DNA of 64,000 nucleotides from NCBI RefSeq assembly GCF_003053845.1, contig NZ_QAYG01000002.1, positions 372,001-436,000 of the forward strand. The letters run 5' to 3'. Both the position numbers and the translations under genes were made by a program. The stretch comes from Breoghania corrubedonensis. Its GTDB lineage: Bacteria; Pseudomonadota; Alphaproteobacteria; Rhizobiales; Stappiaceae. Under the pieces are notes generated by a model. It was given only the letters and a program-made list of their open reading frames with translations. It was not told where the DNA came from and made no database searches. Shown one piece after another: positions 17,201-24,650 of the stretch; the first letter of the stretch is position 1, and the number at the start of each line of letters is the position of its first letter.

Positions 17201-18240
17201 GTCGCCAACCAAGCATGCACACCACGGAGCGGCCTCGGTACATGACCGTTCTTGTACAGGAGGGTTTCCAGCCTGCGAATGGACAAGGCTCCTGAGCGCA
17301 GGCGCTCGGACAACCATACCGCCGCTAGGTATTCGGCGACGGTCCTGTGATACGGCTCCGCATGGCTCGCCCCCGAAGATTTGAACAGCAGGGAGGAAAC
17401 GGCGGCGTTAATCTCCTCATAGCCCGTCGTAGCGTCCGCAAGGTCGGCCAGCCTAACAAAGAGCGCGTCCTCGCGGCCGTCGACATTCACGCCGCGTTTG
17501 CCTGACAGCAGCAGTTGCGCACAAACGAAACCGGCGATTGAGAGAATCTCGTTGATACTCGGGCGGTTCGCATTCAGCGACCTATGGATCGCGTTCTCCT
17601 CGGCCGCAAAGCTTCTACAGGCACTCTGATAAAGTTCGGTCTTCGTGCGAGGCCAACCATTTTTCTTGATCGCGGTCAGCAACAGTTTCAATGCTTGGGG
17701 GTTTCGGGCCAGGTCCGTTGCACTTTTGCTTTCGGCGGCTCGGAGGAAAGCCTCCCCGCCCTCGGGGTACGTGGCGAAAGCACCGACCATTGCCACGATT
17801 TCGGCATCGTCGAGAGGTTGCAGGCGGCCAACGACCGGCTTCTTGCCGAACCAGTTTTGGACCGTGCGGTCATTTTGGACATCGGCCCAGTCCGCCGCGC
17901 GGCAGGTCAGGACGAAGGATGGGATCTGGAGCTGTTCGAGGCGCCGGAGAATGCTGAGCAGGGGGGATTCCAAGCCAATGCCTTGCGTTTCATCAAGGCC
18001 ATCAATGACAGGAATGCTGTTTTCGAGGCTCGGAGCCGGTGCGCCCGTCGCGAGGCGATCGGCCGTAAAAAATGCGCGGTCCGGCAATTTCGCAAGTGCC
18101 AATGCAGCTTCGGACTTTCCAGCGCCAGGTTCTCCAAGCAAGATAAGCGGCGCATCAAGTGACGCGAAAGTCTCTTCGGAAACGATCTCCGGCTTGCCAT
18201 CTGGTTTCGTTATTTCAATGCGGCGCGAAACGTGGGTCAT
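14188..18240 (-). CDS. NACHT/STAND-like NTPase with C-terminal PD-(D/E)XK nuclease motif (putative defence)
   Basis: The product is about 1,350 residues. The NTPase is at the N-terminus: P-loop GEPGAGKS at about 36-43, Walker B IPVIDGLDE at about 77-84, then VLTCRAADW (sensor-1-like), as in NACHT/STAND ATPases. A very long helical middle (about 200-1200), HEAT/TPR-like, would be the target sensor. At the C-terminus DTRCDLLCTIGEMDLPIEIKG gives D1227, E1240 and K1242, the spacing of a PD-(D/E)XK restriction-type nuclease; a basic tail follows. I infer a single-gene phage-defence protein that cuts DNA after sensing. The start may be ATG 18240 or GTG 18255; neither has a good ribosome binding site. 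Convergent with the small genes to its left. Confidence 0.8.
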   Translation of the reverse strand: MTHVSRRIEITKPDGKPEIVSEETFASLDAPLILLGEPGAGKSEAALALAKLPDRAFFTADRLATGAPAPSLENSIPVIDGLDETQGIGLESPLLSILRRLEQLQIPSFVLTCRAADWADVQNDRTVQNWFGKKPVVGRLQPLDDAEIVAMVGAFATYPEGGEAFLRAAESKSATDLARNPQALKLLLTAIKKNGWPRTKTELYQSACRSFAAEENAIHRSLNANRPSINEILSIAGFVCAQLLLSGKRGVNVDGREDALFVRLADLADATTGYEEINAAVSSLLFKSSGASHAEPYHRTVAEYLAAVWLSERLRSGALSIRRLETLLYKNGHVPRPLRGVHAWLATLDRGVTTRLVPHDPYGCFRYGDIEQYSVEQARHLFGELQNLAAIDPHFRSEDWEGQVGGGLARPELRDDIVTLIRNSDVPYQLSMVILESLKGTDLAASMREELRAVVLNTKMAYVSRDRALAALRVASPDEDWRGLAQLLIRDGDHGSARMAVGIATDECARFTGEGIAEITNAYDDVNENSSRNLSLGIAYRLLPKMSQEQRNAALAVYASALPNERYNRTPYVRKIEERLLDTLKAYLEQGGQPSARELWQWLRRVTRYQYRSQGWQAFSVQYFNERPGLRRELQSLALADSFPDVGRMMNIYLGDMSSGLTLQESDLAFHLEALVAKEYQLNDFIERWGVFSEWIFINQSFTGLAEAVARRQARTRPELQALIDEITNRPPPSWEREEEKRQRRWEAEQRRKNKVRYRNFAAIRDVMREGRHLSALNDISTAYMGLFIDINEIDDPVSRVEWLVGPENAEAALQGLIAACCRTDLPTPRAIATLEATENKVYHLAKIALVGCALQQAQGGDLKTLPRETLLTALTASQWGLYANDKMLPSSLDKTLIELLFDDVEEMEPFIRDTIEPFLFAGKNHVMGLSDVMGMESYAGLAAKLAVEWLARSGEMSVQALRQILQAALALSDRVALSDMIAAKLQAGVWPSAEHQTLWCSVAFLAGFDKFKEYFDCEFQNNYKMISDIRSVCSQKNENLPDSLSVPQLAFLIESYADSFPHVDLPGAGWGENAPYESARFVDSCITSLGNIQTPEAQSALERLVAGVELSNHIDHARHVLAEHTRTMAEADWATHTFEDVRHVLLGGSPQNIEDLQGLVMDQLEAMQDRVRNGSFNAVRPFWNEDRPHLENDCRDLIATQLEPYLGKLGVRVHTEGTMPSDTRCDLLCTIGEMDLPIEIKGQWNPEIWTAASEQLEGNYSRHYRASGRGIYLVLWFGNVAGSNPPGIRARGRLASATAVLEALPERSPKPISERTKLFVLDVSTSPGDQKKADKRTAKVKGSRSASTA

Positions 18241-18325
18241 GTGCCCATGATGCACGCAATGCGGGAAGTCGACAATTATTACGTAATGCCATCAACGGCA
18301 AAGTTGTATTTCTGCTGAGCACGCA

Positions 18326-18736
18326 TCACAGCAAGGACATTTGGTGCGAACCCAACTGTTCAAGCACCGCAACGTGGGCATATCCGTTGTAAACATGCGC
18401 GAACTTAAGGCTCAAAGCGACATCCATATCCTCGCACTGAGACGGGTTGCCGGAAACGCCTTCAAACCCCTTGCGAATACGCAGGTAATGCGCCAGTTCC
18501 CTGTAGCGCGCAAGATCGGTTCGAAGCTTCAGCAAGACCTGTCGCTCGATAGCCTCGCGTTTCCGCGTGCGTTTCGGTTCAAGCAGGCGGTCCACCGCAA
18601 CGATCTCATCGGCGCGGTAGCCTCGGTAGCCCGAGGCAGTCGCCAGCGCCTTGATGGCGCGCGGCTTCAGGATCGGGTCACCGAGAAGGTAATACCAGGG
18701 ACGGGAGGCGTGATAGCCATGGAAGGTCGCATCCAT
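18326..18736 (-). CDS. Hypothetical protein of the antirestriction operon
   Basis: The 136-residue product starts MDATFHGYHASRPWYYLLGDPILKPRAIKALATASGYRGYRADEIVAVDRLL. ATG 18736 follows GGAGGGTGAG at good spacing; that site lies inside the end of ardA. It is basic in the middle (EPKRTRKREAIERQVLLKLR) and may bind nucleic acid. It is co-directional with ardA and the 67-residue gene and probably co-transcribed. No named family recognised. Confidence 0.7.
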   Translation of the reverse strand: MDATFHGYHASRPWYYLLGDPILKPRAIKALATASGYRGYRADEIVAVDRLLEPKRTRKREAIERQVLLKLRTDLARYRELAHYLRIRKGFEGVSGNPSQCEDMDVALSLKFAHVYNGYAHVAVLEQLGSHQMSLL

Positions 18737-18740
18737 GGCC

Positions 18741-19256
18741 TCACCCTCCAAGGAGGATGAGGCCATACTCGATCTCGGTAATGTCGCCACCGAGCACCAT
18801 ATCCCGGCCAAGCCGCTCGTAGTCGATATAGGCTTCGAGATTGCCGGGGATCTCGTAGCATTCAGCCACGATCTCAGCCGCATAATCCGCAGCAGTTCCG
18901 CGATAGAGCCGGTAGTCGTCCCACCGCTCGGCGAGCTCGCCGATCGCGTAGCCCTCGCCGGCCAGATGGCAGGCGATCAGATAGCGATCCTCGTCATCGT
19001 CAAGCTCGTCCAGCAGATCAAACCAGTCTGCCAAACTCGCCTGCGAGATGCGCAGTGCCTCGAAGAGTCGGGCGTGATCCCCATCGATGTACTGAAGCTC
19101 GAACTCCTCAACCGGATAGCCGAACTCATCGGTGAGGCCCTTGACCTTCGCCTGATAATCCTCAAGGTCCGTGAAATAGAACCCGACGGCGCTGAGATTG
19201 TAGGGCTGGGCGAAGTACATCGACTTCGCCCCGTTGCCCTGGAGGATGGTGCTCAC
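18741..19256 (-). CDS. ardA: ArdA-type antirestriction protein
   Basis: The 171-residue product is strongly acidic and DNA-mimic-like: LTDEFGYPVEEFELQYIDGDHARLFEAL, LDELDDDEDRYLIACHLAGEGYAIGELAERWDDYRLY and YEIPGNLEAYIDYERLGRDMVLGGDITEIEYG, the hallmark ArdA segments. ArdA dimers mimic B-DNA and block type I restriction enzymes, protecting DNA entering a new cell. I chose GTG 19256, which has AAGGAGG seven bases upstream and overlaps the previous stop (GTGA); the usual VSTILQGNG N-terminus supports this over ATG 19220. Placement just beyond the relaxase fits a leading-region gene. Confidence 0.9.
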   Translation of the reverse strand: MSTILQGNGAKSMYFAQPYNLSAVGFYFTDLEDYQAKVKGLTDEFGYPVEEFELQYIDGDHARLFEALRISQASLADWFDLLDELDDDEDRYLIACHLAGEGYAIGELAERWDDYRLYRGTAADYAAEIVAECYEIPGNLEAYIDYERLGRDMVLGGDITEIEYGLILLGG

Positions 19257-19456
19257 GCGCGGTCCTCCTTGTCCTTGATCTTGCGGACTACGGTGCGGCC
19301 TTCGATCAGCGGCGAGTAGTTGATGACGAGGTTGAGCCCGTCGTTGTCGCCGTGGCTCCAGCCAATCCCGATCTTGGTCCAGCGGGCTTTGTCTTTCTCG
19401 CCCACGACATGGAAGACTTCGTGGGATGGAGCTTTGGGTGCGTTGGTTTTCGCCAT
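19253..19456 (-). CDS. Small conserved protein of transfer regions
   Basis: A 67-residue protein, MAKTNAPKAPSHEVFHVVGE then KARWTKIGIGWSHGDNDGLNLVINYSPL and GRTVVRKIKDKEDRA. It reads as a small beta-rich fold. Similar short proteins with a WTKIGxAWxHxDGxG core are frequent beside relaxase and ardA genes. GGAAAGGA lies seven bases before ATG 19456, and its stop overlaps the ardA start. Function unknown. Confidence 0.75.
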   Translation of the reverse strand: MAKTNAPKAPSHEVFHVVGEKDKARWTKIGIGWSHGDNDGLNLVINYSPLIEGRTVVRKIKDKEDRA

Positions 19457-20084
19457 TGGTGTATCCTTTCCTTGGTTGAACCGGCCACCCTCTGCGGCCG
19501 GTCGCCAACGCTCCGGGCCGGGCTCCACGGGACGGGGGCAAGGGTCTTCTCGGGAGACCGCTTGCGGCGGAAGATCCCTTGCCCACGGCACGGCACGGCC
19601 CAGTCTGGCGACAGATCCGGCCAGCGGGAGGCCTGGGCTTCGAACTGGAAAGGAAAACGGCGGAAATGCTCGCACTCGCCGCCCCACGAGATGGATCCAA
19701 GAGGGCTAACAAACCCAACGAACAAATATGAGGGTGCCCCTACGGCTGGGACACGTGCCTACGACGACACAGGTTGCCGATCGAAGGGTGTGGTGGGCTT
19801 AAACAGGGCAATGAGAACCGCGCCGGCACGCCCTCCGGCAAACGAGAAAATCGTTACCAGCCCCACCGCCCCAAAAGGGCTACCGAGCTCGCGGAAGAGT
19901 TGGCCTCTGAGCACGAAAACCGGCCAAGGCACTGACAAAAAGGATCTCGGCAATAGGCCTGAGAAGCGACGCCCCCAAAGTGGGGTCAGGCTCATCAAGA
20001 ACGGCGCGGGGCTCGACGATTACACCAGAGTGCGGCTCAACTGGTAGCTGGCGTTCGAGCACCCCCGAGGACCTGATGGCGTCT
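19457..20084. other. Structured leader between relaxase and ardA operon
   Basis: About 630 bases with no convincing gene. The outstanding feature is a long stem at 19536-19584: GGGCAAGGGTCTTC pairs with GAAGATCCCTTGCCC (one bulge) around a 20-base loop. In F and ColIb plasmids, leading-region antirestriction genes are read from single-strand promoters formed by such stems; that could apply here. Two overlapping minus-strand frames (19759-19998 and the end of another) look like a degraded small hydrophobic protein, but I do not call a gene. Confidence 0.45.
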
Positions 20085-21467
20085 TCAGCGCTCCTGCTCC
20101 CGGTCAGGTTCCTCGCGCAGGTACTCGTCGAGCATCCGCTCATAGGCGATATCCAATTCGCGCGGAGAGCGAAGCTCGCCATCGGGACCTGGCACCGGAT
20201 AGTCCTCTTCACGATCGGCAACATCGGGCCGGATCGCTTCGAGTTTCTGACGAAGCTCGGAGGGAAGACGCCGCAGCTTTTCGGCCCGGTCTCGCTCGCG
20301 AACGACACGCAGGCGTTCGTCGAGAATGAGTTCACTTGCAAGACGGTGAAGCTCAGGTGACGCCTCGCGCGCCGCATCCAGAGCGGCCTGTTCTTCGCGG
20401 GAGACAGGAAGCCTCTCGGCTCGTTCCAACAGGAAGCTCTCGTAGACGGCAAGCCGCGTGGGTTCATTCGCCGAACGAAGTCGCTCGGCCTTTTGCCTGT
20501 GAGCGTTGTCGAGCGCCTGCTCAAACCAAGGCGTCGATGAGGGCTCTTGTAGGGGCGCTCGCGTATCGTGTTCACGATGCGCTTCTCTGTCGCCTTTGGG
20601 CTCCGCGAGAGACACGGCTTCCAGCCGGTCGAGTTTCTTGTCCTCCCAGTAGCGATGAAGTTCTTCCCGCTCCTGGGGGCTCATGTCGGGAGACGCCGCC
20701 GGTTCCGGCGGCCAGGTCTCCCTTTGGGTCAGCAAGGGATAGTGATGACGGTCCTGGGTATCTGGTCCTGCCATGATTTTCTCCTGTCGAACGCGCCGCG
20801 CGTGTTCACGCTTGATGCGGCGCTCTGCGGTATTCGGGCCGCGATGCTGGGTCGGTTCCGCCCCAATGCCCCGGGCCTTGTAACTGCGGTGGTCGACCCG
20901 CAGGGTCGACCCGGCCTTTTCCAAGAAGCTGTTGGTCAGGTCCGCCCAACGCTTCCGCACCTGCTTGACGAACGCGCGCTGTTCCAGCGCGGTGAGTTTC
21001 GGGCCGAAGCCCTCCAGCTCCAGCACGCGCGTGGTTAGCAGGATATGGACGTGGGGGTTGTTCTCCGTGCCATCCTCATGGATGGCAACGTCGGCGATAC
21101 AACCGAGCGCCACGAAAGGCGCGACGAAGGCTTCAAGAAGTGCGGGACGCATTGTTGCCGGCACGTCCCGGGTGATGGCCGCTTCGATCGACTTCGCGAG
21201 CCGGGCGTCCCGACGCTTGGCCGCGAGATCGACGCGGTTCCACAAGTCGCTCCGGCGCCCCGCCCAAGGAGGCGCCCCCTTGGGCAGAATGATCTTCTCG
21301 AAGATCACGTCCTCACGGTTCCCAAAATCAACGAAACGCTGCTGCCGTTCGGACCATAGCCGCTCGCCTGCGTTGTAGGCGGCGGTTGCAATGGCAATCC
21401 GCTCTCCGCCCTTCCCATTCTGCCGGGACAGATTATCAACGTGACAATGGACGTTGCCGTCCTGCAT
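20085..21467 (-). CDS. MobA/MobL-family (MobQ) relaxase
   Basis: The 460-residue product starts MQDGNVHCHVDNLSRQNG with GGAGGCGGGAGGG directly upstream. Motif I region: GERIAIATAAYNAGERL. Motif III: VAIHEDGTENNPHVHILLTTR with the HxDxxxxNPHxH metal-binding histidines. The C-terminal half (residues about 240-460) is charged and helical, with no helicase domain, so it is shorter than Ti-plasmid TraA. The enzyme nicks oriT and pilots the strand during conjugation. It is divergent from the coupling protein gene, and the 273-base gap holds a perfect palindrome. Confidence 0.92.
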   Translation of the reverse strand: MQDGNVHCHVDNLSRQNGKGGERIAIATAAYNAGERLWSERQQRFVDFGNREDVIFEKIILPKGAPPWAGRRSDLWNRVDLAAKRRDARLAKSIEAAITRDVPATMRPALLEAFVAPFVALGCIADVAIHEDGTENNPHVHILLTTRVLELEGFGPKLTALEQRAFVKQVRKRWADLTNSFLEKAGSTLRVDHRSYKARGIGAEPTQHRGPNTAERRIKREHARRVRQEKIMAGPDTQDRHHYPLLTQRETWPPEPAASPDMSPQEREELHRYWEDKKLDRLEAVSLAEPKGDREAHREHDTRAPLQEPSSTPWFEQALDNAHRQKAERLRSANEPTRLAVYESFLLERAERLPVSREEQAALDAAREASPELHRLASELILDERLRVVRERDRAEKLRRLPSELRQKLEAIRPDVADREEDYPVPGPDGELRSPRELDIAYERMLDEYLREEPDREQER

Positions 21468-21604
21468 CCCTCCCGCCTCCGCAGTCAGCTATCGCACAAC
21501 CGCCCCGTCACGCACGGCGCGGGGGTGCAGGGGGCCTTAGCCCCTTGCCGCACTTCGGCGTTTGGAGCGCGGGCTTAAGCCCTTGCCGCGCTCTGAACGC
21601 CGCA

Positions 21605-21660
21605 ATGTTGCTCGACCTGTAATTACAGGTCGAGCAACATGTAAGTGCGCTGTACACTTA
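21605..21660. repeat. Perfect 36-bp palindrome and adjacent inverted repeat (oriT or operator candidate)
   Basis: ATGTTGCTCGACCTGTAA (21605-21622) is followed at once by its exact reverse complement (21623-21640). Directly next is TAAGTG (21642-21647), seven bases, then CACTTA (21655-21660). Both lie in the divergent gap between relaxase and coupling protein, where MobQ elements usually keep oriT and the control region. Confidence 0.7.
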
Positions 21661-21740
21661 GATACGCGGAGTTGTTGACTCTTTTCAAGTTCTACAAATA
21701 ATCGTTCGAACTTATTTGATTTCTTTCGCAGGGGCATGCA

Positions 21741-23375
21741 TTGAGCAAAGGACCGTTTGATCTTGAAGGCATTCTCGGGGGACATGGAAAGAGCCTCGCG
21801 ACCGGCGCCCGCATCGGCACCCAGATCGGCAGGACTCTGACCGGATGGTCTCTCAGACGTCGCCTGGAGCAAGAAGGCTTCGACCCCATCACGATCGGCG
21901 CGGCGACTGAAGCGGTCGCCGCCGGCCGCAAACCGGACGCCATCCTCGAACAGGCGCGCCAAGCCTATGCCCTGCGCGACAAACAGGAGGCCATTCGCCG
22001 CGACCCGCCGCCTGTCCACGGCTCGGCCCGCTGGGCGACGGCTGAGGAGGTCGAGGCTGCCGGGCTCTTGCGCGCTGTCGGCAAGAGCACCCTGAACCTG
22101 GGCACCGCACACGGGCGCCCGGTCAACTGGGACGGCGAGAGCCATCTCCTGACCGTCGCCCCCACGCGCACGGGCAAGAGCGCTATGCAGGTCATCCCGA
22201 ACCTTCGCACCTATGGCGGCTCGGCGGTCGTTCTCGACCCGAAGGGCGAGATCTACGAGCACACCGCCGCGTGGCGCAAAAAGCTGGGTCCTGTCTACGT
22301 CCTGAACCCCTTCGACGTAGAGGGCATGCCGGCTACGAACGCCTTTAACCCTCTCGACGGAGTGACCGACAGCCAATCCGCCTTGGAGTTGGCCGAGATC
22401 CTCTACCCACGAACCCTCGATGACCGGCAGCAGTTCTTCGAAAACGAGGCGATTGGATTTCTGGCCGCGGTGGTGGAATTCACGGCTCGGTACGCGCCTC
22501 AAGGCTTTCGTAGCCTCGGGACCATCAGGGACACGGTATCGACGCTGGACGGTCAGCTCCATGGCCTTCTGAAGGCGATGAGCGACGACGTTATGCCGGA
22601 CTCAGTCCGCAATGCCGCACGGAACTTCCAAACCAAGTCCCGTGAAACCGGCCAACCTCGCGTCCTCGACAGCCTGAACACACATCTACGGATCTGGGAT
22701 ACACCGGGACTGCGCCGGGCCACGGCCCGTTCCGAGTTCGACTTCGAGCGGCTGAAGAACGCACCCGCCACCGTCTATCTCGTCCTGCCGTTCGCCAAGA
22801 TCACGCCGTTTTCGACCTACGTCCGGATCGTGTTCGCTTCGGCGCTCGACGCGATGATCCGTACCGCCCGCAAGCCCGACATTCCGGTCCTGTTCGTGCT
22901 CGACGAGTTCCTGTCGCTGGCGCCTGACGACCGCTTCGTTTCGGCACTGCGAACCCATGCCAGTGCCGGCGTCCGTCTCTGGTTCTTCCTTCAAGATCTG
23001 CCGACCCTGGAGCAGAAATACCCGACCAACTGGAAATCCTTCCTCCAGGTCGAGACCAAGACGTTTTTCGGCACGGACGATCCCTACACCGCGGATCTGA
23101 TCTCCCGCTATCTGGGCGATCGCACCGTGACCTACGACGTGCCGAACGTGTCGGGGTCAATGAGCGGCGGCGCCTCTCCGTCTACCGGATACTCGATCTC
23201 TGACAACCTGCACTTAGCGGCGCGCCGGCTGATGACGCCTGACGAAGTGATCGCCTTCCTTCGCGGCTCGGCCCGTGGCCGCAAGGCTATCCATTTCCTG
23301 CGTGACCTGCCCCATCCGCTTCAGACCGATTTGACCCCCTGGTTCTTAGAGACATTGCCGGAGACCAACCCATGA
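21741..23375 (+). CDS. VirD4/TraG-type type IV coupling protein
   Basis: The 544-residue product has VHGSARWATAEEV, Walker A VAPTRTGKSAMQVIPNL, AVVLDPKGEIYEHTAAWRK, the VYVLNPFD and FNPLDG segments, Walker B VLFVLDEFLSLAPD, and FLQDLPTLEQKYP with the sensor Gln. The typical VirD4 N-terminal transmembrane pair is missing; the start is a short soluble region (LEGILGGHGKSLATGARIG). It hands relaxase-DNA to a mating channel. The start is TTG 21741, with AGGGG upstream. It overlaps the M48 protease gene by four bases, whose membrane segments could supply the missing anchor. Confidence 0.92.
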   Translation: MSKGPFDLEGILGGHGKSLATGARIGTQIGRTLTGWSLRRRLEQEGFDPITIGAATEAVAAGRKPDAILEQARQAYALRDKQEAIRRDPPPVHGSARWATAEEVEAAGLLRAVGKSTLNLGTAHGRPVNWDGESHLLTVAPTRTGKSAMQVIPNLRTYGGSAVVLDPKGEIYEHTAAWRKKLGPVYVLNPFDVEGMPATNAFNPLDGVTDSQSALELAEILYPRTLDDRQQFFENEAIGFLAAVVEFTARYAPQGFRSLGTIRDTVSTLDGQLHGLLKAMSDDVMPDSVRNAARNFQTKSRETGQPRVLDSLNTHLRIWDTPGLRRATARSEFDFERLKNAPATVYLVLPFAKITPFSTYVRIVFASALDAMIRTARKPDIPVLFVLDEFLSLAPDDRFVSALRTHASAGVRLWFFLQDLPTLEQKYPTNWKSFLQVETKTFFGTDDPYTADLISRYLGDRTVTYDVPNVSGSMSGGASPSTGYSISDNLHLAARRLMTPDEVIAFLRGSARGRKAIHFLRDLPHPLQTDLTPWFLETLPETNP

Positions 23376-24322
23376 CAGATGCCGCCTACTCTGTGCCTCA
23401 GCATCCCATTGCACCGACCGTCCTACTTCTCACCGCTGGCGCGGCCCTCGGCGCGGTTTGGGGGCTATTTCTCGCGTTCGTAGGCAGCACAGTAATGGCG
23501 GCGGCCGGCGGGCCACTGGCCTTGCTTATCGCGGCTCCCTTGCTCTTTGCGGTCTACGGCCTCGGGATGATGTATGTGATCATCGGCGTTCCTTTGTGGG
23601 GGCTGCTTGGCGGGTTCATGTTCGGAGCACTGGCCTCGGGCAAAGAGGGCTCTGCCGCGCGAGATCTGGGACTAACGTTTTTTCCCGAGAGCCACCCAAT
23701 CGCCCAAACCACGCAACGGATGGCAAAGCAGCTCGGGCTGCCGCCGGTGGCGTTCATCGGCTGGTACAATGCCGATGATGTCAACGCGTTCGCAATGGGC
23801 GTCACACAGGACGACGCGCTCATTGCGGTGAGCCAGGGCGCGGTCGAGCAGCTCTCGAAAGATCAACTGGACGCCGTTCTCGCCCACGAACTCGGCCACG
23901 TCGCAAGCAACGACATGGCCCGGATGACCTACGCTCGCGGTGTCCGTGAGGCGCTCACATTCTTCCTACTCTTCCGTGGCCTGAAGAAGCTCGCGCGGTG
24001 GATCTTCACGCCGCTCTCGGAACTCGAGCTGCTGCGCTTCTCCCGCGCGCGGGAGTTCACGGCTGATGCGATCTCGGCGCACCTCACGTCGCCTTATGCC
24101 ATGATTTCGGTGCTAGAAGCCCTCAAGGATGGCAAGGAAGAGCCGCGCAGCGATGATCGGGCGATGATCATGTTCGCCGCCCTCGGCCGCGACAGCTGGC
24201 TTTCCACGCATCCGCCGCTGGAGGCGCGGATCGAAGCATTAAGGGCCTCACCGAGTACACCCATCACCAGAAAGCCGGATCTTATGGACCCAACTGAAGC
24301 CGCTGAGCCACTTCCAGGTTGA
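23372..24322 (+). CDS. M48-family (HtpX-like) membrane metalloprotease
   Basis: The 316-residue product has about two or three N-terminal membrane segments (residues about 15-95). The zinc-protease core follows: LDAVLAHELGHVASNDMARM (HExxH), then REFTADAISA supplying the third zinc ligand Glu, and STHPPLEARIEAL. HtpX proteases degrade membrane proteins. Translation is coupled to the coupling-protein gene by ATGA overlap, which suggests a role in transfer or in quality control of the transfer apparatus; that is inference. The intron-bearing tRNA begins 35 bases downstream. Confidence 0.88.
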   Translation: MTDAAYSVPQHPIAPTVLLLTAGAALGAVWGLFLAFVGSTVMAAAGGPLALLIAAPLLFAVYGLGMMYVIIGVPLWGLLGGFMFGALASGKEGSAARDLGLTFFPESHPIAQTTQRMAKQLGLPPVAFIGWYNADDVNAFAMGVTQDDALIAVSQGAVEQLSKDQLDAVLAHELGHVASNDMARMTYARGVREALTFFLLFRGLKKLARWIFTPLSELELLRFSRAREFTADAISAHLTSPYAMISVLEALKDGKEEPRSDDRAMIMFAALGRDSWLSTHPPLEARIEALRASPSTPITRKPDLMDPTEAAEPLPG

Positions 24323-24357
24323 GCGATGACCATCACTTTGCTAGCAGAGAAGACGAA

Positions 24358-24650
24358 GCGGACGTGGTGGAATCGGTAGACACAAGGGACTTAAGGCAAA
24401 CTTGAGTGCGCCGGCGGAAATGCCGGACGTAGAACTGCTCAAATTCGGGGAACCCTGTCAGATGGCGATCCCGAGCCAAGCCCGAGCGATCGGGAAGGTG
24501 TAGAGACTAGACGGGCAGCACCTAAGGCGTTTGCTAGGGTGAAGGTATAGTCCAGACCACAAACGCCGAAGGGCGGCGGCGAAAGCCGTAGCTGGTAAGA
24601 AAATCCCTCGGCCTTCGGCTATGCGGGTTCGAGTCCCGCCGTCCGCACCA
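24358..24650 (+). tRNA. tRNA-Leu(UAA) interrupted by a group I intron
   Basis: Exon 1 (24358-24392) carries acceptor GCGGACG, a leucine-type D arm (TGGTGGAATCGGTAGACAC) and the anticodon stem AGGGA up to U34. Exon 2 (24600-24650) carries AAAA, stem TCCCT, a 14-base variable arm with GCC-TTC-GGC, T arm GCGGG-TTCGAGT-CCCGC, acceptor CGTCCGC, A and an encoded CCA. The spliced RNA is 86 nt, a normal class II tRNA-Leu with loop CUUAAAA and anticodon UAA. All stems pair, so it should be functional after splicing. It lies between transfer genes and the defence cluster, well inside the island. Confidence 0.95.
24393..24599 (+). ncRNA. Group I intron in the anticodon loop (207 nt)
   Basis: The insertion is between U34 and A35, the same position as the cyanobacterial tRNA-Leu(UAA) intron. 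P1 forms between exon ACUU (24389-24392) and GAGU (24404-24407), giving the required U-G wobble at the 5' splice site. The conserved core is visible: AGAGACUAGACGGGCAGCACC and GGUAUAGUCC, with P7 made by GACUA (24505-24509) and UAGUC (24548-24552). The intron ends in G24599. No homing endonuclease is encoded. It should self-splice. Confidence 0.92.

Noticed and set aside
19759-19998. A 79-residue hydrophobic minus-strand frame (ELGSPFGAVGLVTIFSFAGG)
   Set aside because: It could be the frameshifted end of a small membrane protein starting near 20050, but there is no ribosome binding site and no family match, so it is not called.
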